Source of the DNA: Prevotella sp. CAG:617
Lineage (GTDB): Bacteria > Bacteroidota > Bacteroidia > Bacteroidales > Bacteroidaceae
DNA: 17,853 nucleotides
Direction: 5' to 3'
Assembly: GCA_000438115.1 (NCBI GenBank)
Contig: FR903599.1
Coordinates: 1 to 17,853, forward strand
A program made the translations under genes and the position numbers. The stretch's first letter is position 1. Each line of letters begins with the position of its first letter. Below the pieces are notes generated by a model, which saw only the letters and a list, made by a program, of their open reading frames with translations, did no database searches and was not told the origin of the DNA. Of the stretch, positions 6,294 to 14,311 are shown one piece after another.

Positions 6294-6734
6294 ATGCAAA
6301 AGAAAAAAAACTTGGAACTGTATGCCGCTGAAACAAACTCACCCCTGCGTGTCATGTTGTTTGAAGATAAGGTACATGCCGGTTTTCCGTCACCCGTAGA
6401 CGACTTCTGCCTGAAACATTCCATCGACCTGAACCACGAACTCATCCGGCACCCGGCCACCACGTTTCTGGCGCGTGTGGCAGGCGACAGTATGATTGAC
6501 GAGGGAATTGACGAAGGCGACCTGCTGGTCATTGACCGCAGTCTGACTCCCGACGAAATGCACCTGACCGTATGCTGCATTGACGGTGAATTTGCCGTGA
6601 AGCGATTGAAAATAAGCCACGGTGAACTCTATCTCATGCCGGGCAACCGGCAATATAAGCCCATACACGTCACACAGGACAAGAATTTCATGGTATGGGG
6701 CGTGGTAACATGGGTCATCAAGAAAAAAGCATAA
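6294..6734 (+). CDS. umuD: UmuD-like self-cleaving S24 peptidase, translesion synthesis accessory protein
   Basis: UmuD is cut by RecA-stimulated self-cleavage to UmuD', which joins UmuC to form DNA polymerase V in the SOS response. This 146-residue protein is close to the usual size (E. coli 139). The probable scissile bond is A29-G30 in VHAGFPSP, followed by the family's FPSP segment. The nucleophile is S66 in VAGDSMID and the general base K103 in FAVKRL. The 37-residue spacing is identical to the E. coli S60/K97 pair. There is no N-terminal helix-turn-helix, so it is UmuD and not a LexA or phage repressor. It starts at the first ATG and is followed after 20 nt by umuC, as expected for an operon. 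SOS control is likely from family knowledge; a candidate operator-like palindrome lies upstream. Confidence 0.93.
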   Translation: MQKKKNLELYAAETNSPLRVMLFEDKVHAGFPSPVDDFCLKHSIDLNHELIRHPATTFLARVAGDSMIDEGIDEGDLLVIDRSLTPDEMHLTVCCIDGEFAVKRLKISHGELYLMPGNRQYKPIHVTQDKNFMVWGVVTWVIKKKA

Positions 6735-6754
6735 GCTATTTTTTCCTTTTCGGC

Positions 6755-8035
6755 ATGATTATCCATTTTGACTGCAATAACTTTTACGCCAGCTGCGAAC
6801 TGCTTTTCCGCCCGGACCTGAAGGACAGGCCGGTAGTTGTAGCCAACGGCAACGATGCCGGAGGAGGAATCATTCTGGCCCTTAACCAGCACGCCAAGCA
6901 ACTGGGACTCAAACGCGGCAACCCGCTGTTTCAAGTACGGCAGATACTGGAACGCCACCAGGTTTCCGTTTTTCAAGCCAATCTGGAAAAATACAGTTCC
7001 ATCTCCAAAAGAATCATGCAAGTTGTGGTTGAACAAGACATCCTGCAACACTTTACCCAATACAGTATCGACGAATTTTTCGGCGAAATGCCCCTTGACG
7101 ATGAAACGGAACTGACATACTACATCAGCCAGGTCAGAAAAGCCATCACACAGGGACTGGGCATACCCGTAAGCTGCGGCGCCGCAGAAACCTACACGCT
7201 GGCCAAAACGGCCACATGGTTTGCCAAACATTATCCGGCCTACCGGGGAACATGCATAATCAGCCCTCAAAAGCGCGAGGCTGCCCTTCGCATACTGCCG
7301 GCCAAAGAAATATGGGGCATCGGGCGACGCAGTATCGAAAAGCTGCAATACCACGGAATACAGACGGCTTTCGACTTTGTACAGAAAAAGGAATCGTTCA
7401 TACAACGTTTGTTCACGAGCAGTGGGGTAAACACCTGGAAAGAACTGAAAGGCATACGCAGCATCAATATAGACAAACTGCCGCAACAGCGCAGCATCAT
7501 GCACAGCCGTACTTTCGACCGGCATATCAGCGACCTGGAACAGCTGCGCAACTACCTGAGCAACTATGCCTCAGCAGCAGCCCGCAAACTACGCGACCAG
7601 CACAGCGTTTGCCACACACTTACCGTGCTCTTGCGCACCAATCGGCACCGCCCCGATTTGCCTCAATACGCCAACAGCATAAACGTAGAACTGCCCATCA
7701 GCACAGACGACACCCGACTGATTCTGCGCGCTGCCCTGCACGGATTGGAACAAATATTCAAGCCACACTATGCTTACAAGAAAATGGGCATTATCTTGCA
7801 GGACATCACTGACAACAAAGCCGTTGAACAAGATCTCTTCTTTTCACAACAACATGATATCAACAAAAGCCGACGTCTTATGTCGGCTATTGACACCATC
7901 AACAACCGGTTCGGAACCAACAAGGTAAAAATGGCCATACAAGACAACGGGAAATCTTCTTCAAACGTCCTTACCAACATTCAGCCTTTCAAAAACGAAC
8001 TGTCCAATCTGGATGATATCATCCAAATCAAATAG
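6755..8035 (+). CDS. umuC: Y-family DNA polymerase, UmuC-like (DNA polymerase V catalytic subunit)
   Basis: Error-prone polymerase acting with UmuD'. The 426-residue protein starts at the ATG at 6755, giving the canonical opening MIIHFDCNNFYASCE; an upstream frame extension from 6695 would overlap umuD and add 20 unconserved residues. Catalytic acids are D6 and D106/E107 (YSIDEFF), with steric-gate Y11 at the UmuC position. WGIGRRS marks the helix-hairpin-helix, followed by the little-finger domain and a UmuC-type C-terminal tail containing QDLFF and a final LDDIIQIK. The finger loop differs from the usual SNNDGCVIAR: it reads ANGNDAGGGIILA (30-42), about three residues longer. The partner umuD lies 20 nt upstream. 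The stop is only 5 nt from the T-run of the terminator that serves the opposite gene. Confidence 0.93.
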   Translation: MIIHFDCNNFYASCELLFRPDLKDRPVVVANGNDAGGGIILALNQHAKQLGLKRGNPLFQVRQILERHQVSVFQANLEKYSSISKRIMQVVVEQDILQHFTQYSIDEFFGEMPLDDETELTYYISQVRKAITQGLGIPVSCGAAETYTLAKTATWFAKHYPAYRGTCIISPQKREAALRILPAKEIWGIGRRSIEKLQYHGIQTAFDFVQKKESFIQRLFTSSGVNTWKELKGIRSINIDKLPQQRSIMHSRTFDRHISDLEQLRNYLSNYASAAARKLRDQHSVCHTLTVLLRTNRHRPDLPQYANSINVELPISTDDTRLILRAALHGLEQIFKPHYAYKKMGIILQDITDNKAVEQDLFFSQQHDINKSRRLMSAIDTINNRFGTNKVKMAIQDNGKSSSNVLTNIQPFKNELSNLDDIIQIK

Positions 8036-8039
8036 CCGC

Positions 8040-8115
8040 AAAAAAATATAAGCAGAGACCGGAAATAGCGTATTTATTCATGTCTAAATACGCTATTTCC
8101 GGTCTCTGCTTATAT
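8040..8115 (-). terminator. 31-bp perfect hairpin, terminator of the ROK kinase gene
   Basis: 8046-8076 and 8085-8115 are exact inverse complements of 31 nt with an 8-nt loop (TTCATGTC). On the minus strand the hairpin is followed by seven T residues (complement of A at 8040-8046), which makes it an intrinsic terminator for the gene ending at 8167. On the plus strand no T-run follows, although so long a stem may also stop umuC transcripts. The stem is much longer than a normal terminator needs. Confidence 0.8.
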
Positions 8116-8166
8116 GGTTATCCCTGAGGATAAAACGCAACAAGCGCTTTCGCGGTTATTGCCACC

Positions 8167-9138
8167 TTAGGCATTCCATCCCATGGCACTGGCTCCCAAT
8201 ACGGCAGCCTCACTACCGTTCAGGCTGGAAATCAACAAACGCGCGTTATTGTGGAATGTCTTCAGGATATGCTTGTCATACGACTCACGCAAGGGCTTCA
8301 TCAAATATTCGCCAGCCTTCGTCAAGCCTCCGAAGAACACGAATGCTTCCGGCGTATTGAATGTAGCGAAATTCGCACATGCCTTGCCCAGAATATCTCC
8401 CGTGTAATTAAAAATTTCAATGGCGATTTCGTCTCCCTTCTCGGCAGCCTGAAAAATATCAAACGAAGTTATCTTCTCAGGATCCAATTCGCGAAGCAAA
8501 CTGGGACGGTCTGTTGTAGACAACAAATAACGGGCTGTTCGGGCCACTCCCGTTGCTGAACAATAAGTTTCCAGACAACCTTTGCGCCCACATCCGCACT
8601 GACGCGCCTCGGGCGAATAATCGATAATGACATGCCCCAACTCGCCGGCAAATCCGTCACTGCCATATACCACATCACCATTGACCACAATTCCGCTGCC
8701 TACGCCCGTACCCAACGTAATCATTATGAAATTTTTCATGCCTCGCGCCACACCGTAAGTCATTTCACCCATTGCTGCAGCATTGGCATCATTCGTAACG
8801 GCCGTAGGAACGCCTAACGCCTTACTGAAAAGATCGGCGATGGGAACTACTCCCCGCCATACCAAATTGGCGGCGTTCTCAATACATCCTGAATAGAAGT
8901 TGGCATTCGGGGCACCAATTCCAAGCCCTCTGACATTTTCGATTCCTCCCACCATTTCCAGTGCAGGCTGCAAGGCTTCGACCGAAGCCTTGACATAATC
9001 ATTCACGTCGGGATAAGCCTTTGTAGCCACTACGACCTGCGTTTTGATAGTTCCTCGCTGGTCAACAATTCCAAAGACTGAGTTAGTACCACCCATGTCC
9101 AATCCAATAACATATTGCTTTTCTACATCCTGTTCCAT
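8167..9138 (-). CDS. ROK family sugar kinase (probable glucokinase)
   Basis: A cytoplasmic ATP-dependent sugar kinase, most likely glucokinase, feeding hexose into glycolysis. In the 323 residues: N-terminal ATP phosphate loop DMGGTN at 14-19, catalytic D117 in VTNDANAAA, phosphate-binding LGTGVGSGIV at 142-151, GELGH at 165-169, and the ROK zinc site formed by H169 with C181, C183 and C188 in CGCGRKGCLE. No N-terminal DNA-binding domain is present, so it is an enzyme and not a NagC/XylR-type repressor. Members of the family can also phosphorylate mannose, fructose or N-acetylmannosamine, so glucose as substrate is inference. It stands alone between the convergent umuC and the divergent LysE-type gene, with its own promoter and a strong terminator. 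Confidence 0.9.
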   Translation of the reverse strand: MEQDVEKQYVIGLDMGGTNSVFGIVDQRGTIKTQVVVATKAYPDVNDYVKASVEALQPALEMVGGIENVRGLGIGAPNANFYSGCIENAANLVWRGVVPIADLFSKALGVPTAVTNDANAAAMGEMTYGVARGMKNFIMITLGTGVGSGIVVNGDVVYGSDGFAGELGHVIIDYSPEARQCGCGRKGCLETYCSATGVARTARYLLSTTDRPSLLRELDPEKITSFDIFQAAEKGDEIAIEIFNYTGDILGKACANFATFNTPEAFVFFGGLTKAGEYLMKPLRESYDKHILKTFHNNARLLISSLNGSEAAVLGASAMGWNA

Positions 9139-9186
9139 TTCGATGAGTTAGATTTAAAATTATAAGTTACACATTTTTCCAAAGGA

Positions 9187-9218
9187 CAAATATAGTTTTT
9201 TTTTGTCATACACAGAAA
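9187..9218 (-). promoter_or_regulatory. Promoter of the ROK kinase gene
   Basis: On the minus strand, TATATTTG (9194 to 9187) matches the TAnnTTTG -7 element exactly. TTTCTG (9218 to 9213) lies 18 nt upstream as a weak -33. The leader to the ATG at 9138 would be about 40 nt. Confidence 0.6.
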
Positions 9219-9338
9219 CTGCCAGTTCTTTTTTTACCCGAGAAATCCAAATCTTAAAGCATCTCAAAGCCTTTTATCCCAACTTTTTCTACATAACATT
9301 TTCCCCTGTCGTAAAAAATTGCCAATTTTGCAGTCGAA

Positions 9339-10007
9339 ATGAATTCTTGGGCAGAATTACCGGTTAGTACATTTGAGCTCTTCGTGAAAGGGCTTTTGAT
9401 TGGAATAGTAGCCTCCGCCCCTATGGGGCCGGTAGGCTTGTTATGTATCCGCCGCACTATGCAAAAAGGACGCATTTACGGTTTGGTTACAGGTGCAGGT
9501 GCAGCATTAAGCGACTTGCTGTATGCGCTGATGACCGGTTTCGGCATGTCATTTGTCATGGATTTCATCGAGAATGAGCGCAATCTGTTTTGGCTTCAGC
9601 TAGGAGGTAGCGCAATGTTATTCCTCTTTGGAGTTTTCATGTTCAGGAGTGACCCTCACGTAAGCAACCGTCCGGTATCCAACAACAAGGGAACACTTGT
9701 CCACAATTTTGTGACTTCATTTTTAATCACCTTTTCCAACCCGCTCATCATATTTCTATTCATAGCCCTCTTTGCACGGTTTGCTTTCGTCGTACCCGAG
9801 CACCCCATTAATCAGACATTCGGCTACATCGCCATACTATTGGGCGCAATGCTCTGGTGGACAGGACTTACTTACATTGTCAACAAGATGAGCAACAGTT
9901 TTGGAAGCAAGGGAATACGCCGCATGAATCACACAATAGGAGCCATTGTGCTGGTTGTGGCTATCGCCGGTTCAATCATGACCCTCTTCAGGCTTCATGT
10001 TTACTAA
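9339..10007 (+). CDS. LysE/RhtB-type amino acid exporter family protein
   Basis: A 222-residue inner-membrane protein of the LysE superfamily, which exports amino acids and related small molecules. Six hydrophobic segments can be placed at roughly 15-37, 46-75, 83-102, 122-150, 160-182 and 197-217. The family signature APMGPVGLLCIRR at 27-39 follows the first helix, and FSNPL at 132-136 starts the fourth-helix block. Substrate cannot be read from sequence. The start at 9339 is the only ATG before the conserved region. A CAATTTTG box at 9323-9330, one base off the -7 consensus, would give an almost leaderless message. The gene is divergent from the ROK kinase and opens a same-strand run with DUF4924, rfbD and prfC. 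Confidence 0.88.
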   Translation: MNSWAELPVSTFELFVKGLLIGIVASAPMGPVGLLCIRRTMQKGRIYGLVTGAGAALSDLLYALMTGFGMSFVMDFIENERNLFWLQLGGSAMLFLFGVFMFRSDPHVSNRPVSNNKGTLVHNFVTSFLITFSNPLIIFLFIALFARFAFVVPEHPINQTFGYIAILLGAMLWWTGLTYIVNKMSNSFGSKGIRRMNHTIGAIVLVVAIAGSIMTLFRLHVY

Positions 10008-10099
10008 CGCGTTTTTAAGTTGTTATAGCCCATGGGAGCATGAGCCATAGGCAAATGCAAATCCCATTCATCAAACCTTTTATTACGCTGATAAGAAAT

Positions 10100-10639
10100 A
10101 TGCTGATTGCCAATCAATTAAAAAAGAAAAACCGCGCTGAATATTTGCTTTATATGTGGCAAGTAGAAGATATTATCCGTGCCTATCATTGTGACATTGA
10201 TGAACTAAAACAGCATTACCTGCAACAATTCAATGTTGACAATAACACACGCCAACAAATGGAGACTTGGTATGAGAATTTATGCCGCATGATGCAGGAA
10301 GAAGGTTTGAAGGAAACAGGACATCTGCAAATAAACAAAATATGCATGCAGCAACTTAACGAACTACACCTGCAGTTGCTGCAATCTACTAAATTTCCAT
10401 ACTACAGATCTACTTATTATAAGATACTGCCATACATCGTAGAACTTCGTAGCAAAAATGCCAAAGAAGAAACAGAATTACAAACCTGCTTCGATGCTTT
10501 GTATGGAGTGATGATGCTACGCCTGCAAAAGAAAGACGTAAGCCCTGAAACAGAAAAAGCGACCAAAGATATTTCGACCTTCTTAGGAATGCTGTCTGAC
10601 TATTACCTAAAAAACGAAAACGAACCTATTGAATTTTAA
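10100..10639 (+). CDS. DUF4924 family protein
   Basis: A 179-residue cytoplasmic, mostly helical protein of unknown function found in Bacteroidales. I recognise the family from LIANQLKKKNRAEYLLYMWQ near the start, the ESGHLQIN-like segment (ETGHLQINK, about 75-85), and ALYGVMMLRLQKKDVS near 130-147. The ATG at 10100 is chosen because it starts right at the conserved block; an in-frame ATG at 10040 would add 20 residues with no family resemblance. No signal peptide, membrane segment or catalytic motif is visible. It lies 18 nt before rfbD, so the two are probably cotranscribed, but the role is unknown. Confidence 0.8.
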   Translation: MLIANQLKKKNRAEYLLYMWQVEDIIRAYHCDIDELKQHYLQQFNVDNNTRQQMETWYENLCRMMQEEGLKETGHLQINKICMQQLNELHLQLLQSTKFPYYRSTYYKILPYIVELRSKNAKEETELQTCFDALYGVMMLRLQKKDVSPETEKATKDISTFLGMLSDYYLKNENEPIEF

Positions 10640-10657
10640 TCAACCTCACATATAAAG

Positions 10658-11518
10658 ATGAACCATATATTAATTACCGGCAGTAACGGCCAGTTGGGTA
10701 ATGAAATGCGCCTGCTGGCAGACCGATATGAAGACGAGATGACCTTGTTCTTTACTGATCGGGACGAACTAGACATTACTGACCGGCAAGCTGTCAGGAA
10801 ATATATTGAACAGCATGAAATAGACTGCATTGTAAATTGTGCAGCCTTTACTGCGGTTGACAAAGCTGAATCGGAAGAAGCATGCTGCGAATTGCTCAAT
10901 GCTACGGCACCCGGATACTTGGCTGAGTCAGTGGCTGAGCGAGGTGGCAATATGATACAAATATCTACCGACTATGTATTTGACGGCACCAGCAGCATAC
11001 CATATAAAGAAGACAATCCCACATGCCCTAATTCCGTATACGGACGAACTAAATTACAAGGAGAAGAAAATGTGGTTCGGCTCTGCCCCGGATCCATGAT
11101 TATACGTACAGCCTGGCTATACTCCAATTTTGGGAACAACTTCGTCAAAACCATGATAAAGTTAGGCAAAGAGCGCGACGAAATCGGAGTTGTGGCTGAC
11201 CAAATCGGAACTCCTACCTATGCCCACGACTTGGCTAAAGTAATTTACGGAATCCTGACCAACGGCATTGTACCGGGTATCTATCATTATACCAACGAAG
11301 GCGTAACCTCATGGTACGATTTTGCCAAAGCCATTCATCGTGCTGCCGGTATTGATGATGAAGATTGTCATATCAGGCCTCTGCACACCGAAGATTATCC
11401 TACTGCAGCTCAACGTCCGCATTATTCAGTACTGGACAAGACGAAAATCAAACAAGTATTAGGTATTGACATCCCCTGGTGGGAAGACAGCCTGAAAAAT
11501 TGTATCAAAAAATTCTAA
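10658..11518 (+). CDS. rfbD: dTDP-4-dehydrorhamnose reductase
   Basis: This enzyme makes dTDP-L-rhamnose by NAD(P)H reduction of dTDP-4-dehydro-L-rhamnose, the last step of the rhamnose donor pathway used for surface polysaccharides. The 286-residue protein is an extended short-chain dehydrogenase: GSNGQLG nucleotide loop at 8-14, T104 in QISTDYVFDG, and the catalytic Y128/K132 pair in SVYGRTKLQGE. Further RmlD marks are QIGTPTYAHDLA and the C-terminal RPHYSVLDKTKI. The rest of the pathway (rfbA, rfbB, rfbC) is not in the window; in Bacteroidales rfbD often sits apart from it, next to DUF4924 and prfC as here. prfC begins 14 nt after its stop. Confidence 0.93.
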   Translation: MNHILITGSNGQLGNEMRLLADRYEDEMTLFFTDRDELDITDRQAVRKYIEQHEIDCIVNCAAFTAVDKAESEEACCELLNATAPGYLAESVAERGGNMIQISTDYVFDGTSSIPYKEDNPTCPNSVYGRTKLQGEENVVRLCPGSMIIRTAWLYSNFGNNFVKTMIKLGKERDEIGVVADQIGTPTYAHDLAKVIYGILTNGIVPGIYHYTNEGVTSWYDFAKAIHRAAGIDDEDCHIRPLHTEDYPTAAQRPHYSVLDKTKIKQVLGIDIPWWEDSLKNCIKKF

Positions 11519-11532
11519 GCTCCTCTGCACCC

Positions 11533-13098
11533 ATGAACGAAATAGAAAGAAGAAGAACTTTTGCCATCATCTCCCACCCTGATGCGGGAAAAACCACCCT
11601 AACCGAAAAGTTGCTGCTCTTTGGCGGACAGATACAAGTGGCCGGTGCGGTAAAAAACAACAAAATCAAAAAGACTGCAACCAGCGACTGGATGGAAATA
11701 GAAAAACAACGTGGTATTTCCGTCACAACCTCGGTCATGGAATTCGATTATGATGGCTACAAAGTAAACATTCTTGACACCCCCGGACACCAGGACTTTG
11801 CCGAAGATACATTCCGTACGCTAACGGCCGTAGATTCAGCCATTATTGTAGTTGACAGCGCAAAAGGTGTAGAAGCACAGACCCGAAAACTCATGACCGT
11901 ATGCCGCATGCGGAAAACTCCGGTCATTATTTTCATCAATAAGATGGACCGTGAGGGAAAGGATCCATTTGATTTGCTGGATGAATTGGAATCCGAACTG
12001 CAAATCAAAGTACGTCCACTTTCCTGGCCCATCAATCAGGGACAAAGGTTTAAAGGTGTATACAACATCTACGAAGAAAGTCTGCACCTCTTTACACCCG
12101 ACAAGCAAAAACTCACGGAAGTCATTGAAATTGACGCTAACACGCCGGAGCTTGAAGCCCATGTCGGCGAGACTGACGCAGCCAAACTGCGTGAAGATTT
12201 AGAACTGGTAGACGGCGTTTACCCCGAGTTCAAGACAGATGATTATCTGGCTGCTGAGGTGGCTCCCGTCTTTTTTGGTTCAGCCCTGAACAACTTCGGT
12301 GTGAAAGAACTGCTCGACTGTTTCGTGCGCATCGCTCCCAGCCCACGCCCCACTCAGGCTGAAGAACGCACCGTTACGCCCGAAGAAAAAAAATTCACAG
12401 GATTCATCTTCAAAATCACGGCCAATATCGACCCCAACCACAGATCGTGTATCGCGTTCTGCAAAGTATGCAGCGGAAAATTCCAGCGCAACGCCCCCTA
12501 CCAACATGTACGACTCAACAAAACCGTACGTTTCAGTTCGCCCATGCAATTCATGGCCCAACGGAAAAGCACCGTGGATGAAGCCTATCCGGGCGACATT
12601 GTAGGACTGCCTGACAACGGAATCTTCAAAATCGGTGATACGCTGACTGAAGGTGAACTGCTGCACTTCCGCGGACTCCCCAGCTTTTCCCCGGAAATGT
12701 TCAAATACATCGAGAATGCCGACCCCATGAAGACCAAACAGCTCAACAAAGGTATCGAGCAGTTAATGGATGAAGGAGTTGCACAGCTCTTTGTCAATCA
12801 ATTCAACAACCGAAAAATTATAGGAACCGTAGGCCAACTGCAATTTGAAGTCATCCAATATCGTCTGGAAAACGAATACAACGCAAAATGCCGCTGGGAA
12901 CCCGTAAGCCTGTACAAGGCCTGCTGGATAGAAAGTGACGATCCGGCCGAACTTGAAAACTTCAAAAAAAGAAAATACCAATACATGGCAAAAGACCGTG
13001 AAGGGCGGGACGTTTTCCTGGCCGACAGTAATTACGTGCTGCAAATGGCCCAAAATGATTTTAAACACATCCGCTTCCACTTTACAAGCGAATTTTAG
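11533..13098 (+). CDS. prfC: Peptide chain release factor 3 (RF3)
   Basis: RF3 is a translational GTPase that removes RF1/RF2 from the ribosome after termination. The 521-residue length is normal for the family. The ATG at 11533 is preferred because MNEIERRRTFAIISHPDAGKT is the typical opening; a further 18 codons upstream would overlap rfbD. Motifs: P-loop SHPDAGKT at 14-21, switch RGIS at 60-63, DTPGH at 82-86, NKMD at 136-139 and GSAL around 254-257. The C-terminal region contains GQLQFEVIQYRLENEY and ends in HFTSEF, as in E. coli RF3. It lies 14 nt after rfbD and is probably cotranscribed with it. No clear terminator follows; the next 170 nt are AT-rich. Confidence 0.96.
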   Translation: MNEIERRRTFAIISHPDAGKTTLTEKLLLFGGQIQVAGAVKNNKIKKTATSDWMEIEKQRGISVTTSVMEFDYDGYKVNILDTPGHQDFAEDTFRTLTAVDSAIIVVDSAKGVEAQTRKLMTVCRMRKTPVIIFINKMDREGKDPFDLLDELESELQIKVRPLSWPINQGQRFKGVYNIYEESLHLFTPDKQKLTEVIEIDANTPELEAHVGETDAAKLREDLELVDGVYPEFKTDDYLAAEVAPVFFGSALNNFGVKELLDCFVRIAPSPRPTQAEERTVTPEEKKFTGFIFKITANIDPNHRSCIAFCKVCSGKFQRNAPYQHVRLNKTVRFSSPMQFMAQRKSTVDEAYPGDIVGLPDNGIFKIGDTLTEGELLHFRGLPSFSPEMFKYIENADPMKTKQLNKGIEQLMDEGVAQLFVNQFNNRKIIGTVGQLQFEVIQYRLENEYNAKCRWEPVSLYKACWIESDDPAELENFKKRKYQYMAKDREGRDVFLADSNYVLQMAQNDFKHIRFHFTSEF

Positions 13099-13105
13099 GA
13101 CATTT

Positions 13106-13199
13106 AAAAATCTATTTTGACCTTTTATAGGTATTCGGGAAGTAAAAAAACAGAAAAAACGGCAAGAAAAGAGCACAACAAAAATGTTAATAGATTTTT
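13106..13199. repeat. AT-rich inverted repeat between prfC and lpxD
   Basis: AAAAATCTATT at 13106-13116 is repeated in inverse as AATAGATTTTT at 13189-13199, 72 nt apart. Low complexity and a long loop mean it may be chance. The gap (13099-13268) otherwise holds only A-rich sequence and presumably the lpxD promoter. The best -7-like box, GATATTTG at 13234-13241, lacks a partner -33. Confidence 0.25.
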
Positions 13200-13268
13200 T
13201 GGCATTGTAGTCCATAATCTCATTTATTTTTACGATATTTGCCGTATAAAAAACAAAAAGAAAATAAA

Positions 13269-14306
13269 ATGGAATTTACTGCAGAGCAGATTGCCGCTTT
13301 TCTACAAGGTAAGATTGTAGGAAATGCCCAAGCTGCCGTACATACATTTGCAAAAATAGAAGAAGGGAAAGAAGGAGCTCTTTCTTTTCTGGCCAACCCT
13401 CACTATGAACAATATCTGTACGAAACAAAATCCACAATTGTTTTAGTCAACAAGGGATTCCAGCCACAACACGAAGTAAAGACCACCCTGATTTATGTGG
13501 ACGACGCTTACGATGCGATTGCAAAACTGCTTTCCATGTATGAGCAATACAAACCCAAGCGTACAGGAATTCATCCCAGCGCCACGATTGAGCCAAGCGC
13601 CACAATAGGTGAGAACTGCTACGTAGGCCCCCATGCCTACATCGGCAAAAATGTAAAAATAGGAAACGGATGCCAGATTTATGCCAACGTGGTTATTGAA
13701 GAAAACGCCACATTAGGTGATGACTGCCTGTTTTATCCTAACGTATCAGTATACCACGACTGCAAAATAGGCAATCGCGTCACCCTTCACTCCGGCTGTT
13801 CAATCGGTGCCGACGGTTTCGGCTTTGCCCCTACGGAACATGGCTACGACAAGATTCCGCAAATCGGAATCGTCACCATTGAAGATGATGTTGAAATAGG
13901 CGCCAATGCTTGTGTAGACCGCTCTACGATGGGTTCAACCTACATTCGCAAAGGTGTAAAACTTGACAACCTGGTACAGGTTGCCCATAACTGTGAAGTT
14001 GGAGAAAACACCGTTATGTCAGCCCAAGTTGGCGTAGCGGGATCCACGAAAATCGGAAAGTGGTGTATGTTTGGCGGACAGGTTGGCATAAACGGGCACA
14101 TCAGCATTGGCGACAAAGTCTATGCCGGCGCACAAAGCGGCCTGCCTAAGGGAGTACCGAGCAATTCGCGTGTTTTAGGAACACCGGCCATTGACGCCCT
14201 GACCTTTGCCCGATCCAGCGTAGCATACAAGAAACTCCCTGAAATGCTCGCCGAATTCCATCAGCTAAAAGCTGAAATAGAAGAATTAAAATCAAAAATC
14301 AAGTAA
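13269..14306 (+). CDS. lpxD: UDP-3-O-(3-hydroxyacyl)glucosamine N-acyltransferase
   Basis: LpxD adds the second 3-hydroxyacyl chain, from acyl-ACP, to the deacetylated UDP-glucosamine in lipid A synthesis. The 345-residue protein has the N-terminal uridine-binding domain (about 1-97), then a left-handed beta-helix of hexapeptide repeats (about 100-320), and a C-terminal helix LAEFHQLKAEIEELKSKIK that helps form the trimer. The catalytic base is H240 in VQVAHNCEVG, matching E. coli H239. The ATG at 13269 gives the standard MEFTAEQIA opening; an ATG 30 nt upstream adds only Lys-rich residues. It is the first gene of the lipid A operon, 5 nt before lpxC-fabZ. Confidence 0.95.
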   Translation: MEFTAEQIAAFLQGKIVGNAQAAVHTFAKIEEGKEGALSFLANPHYEQYLYETKSTIVLVNKGFQPQHEVKTTLIYVDDAYDAIAKLLSMYEQYKPKRTGIHPSATIEPSATIGENCYVGPHAYIGKNVKIGNGCQIYANVVIEENATLGDDCLFYPNVSVYHDCKIGNRVTLHSGCSIGADGFGFAPTEHGYDKIPQIGIVTIEDDVEIGANACVDRSTMGSTYIRKGVKLDNLVQVAHNCEVGENTVMSAQVGVAGSTKIGKWCMFGGQVGINGHISIGDKVYAGAQSGLPKGVPSNSRVLGTPAIDALTFARSSVAYKKLPEMLAEFHQLKAEIEELKSKIK

Positions 14307-14311
14307 ACAAT

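Noticed and set aside
6629..7525. 298-codon minus-strand frame opposite umuC
   Set aside because: A shadow of umuD/umuC; its translation is Phe/Tyr/Val-rich without family motifs while both opposite genes have complete active sites.
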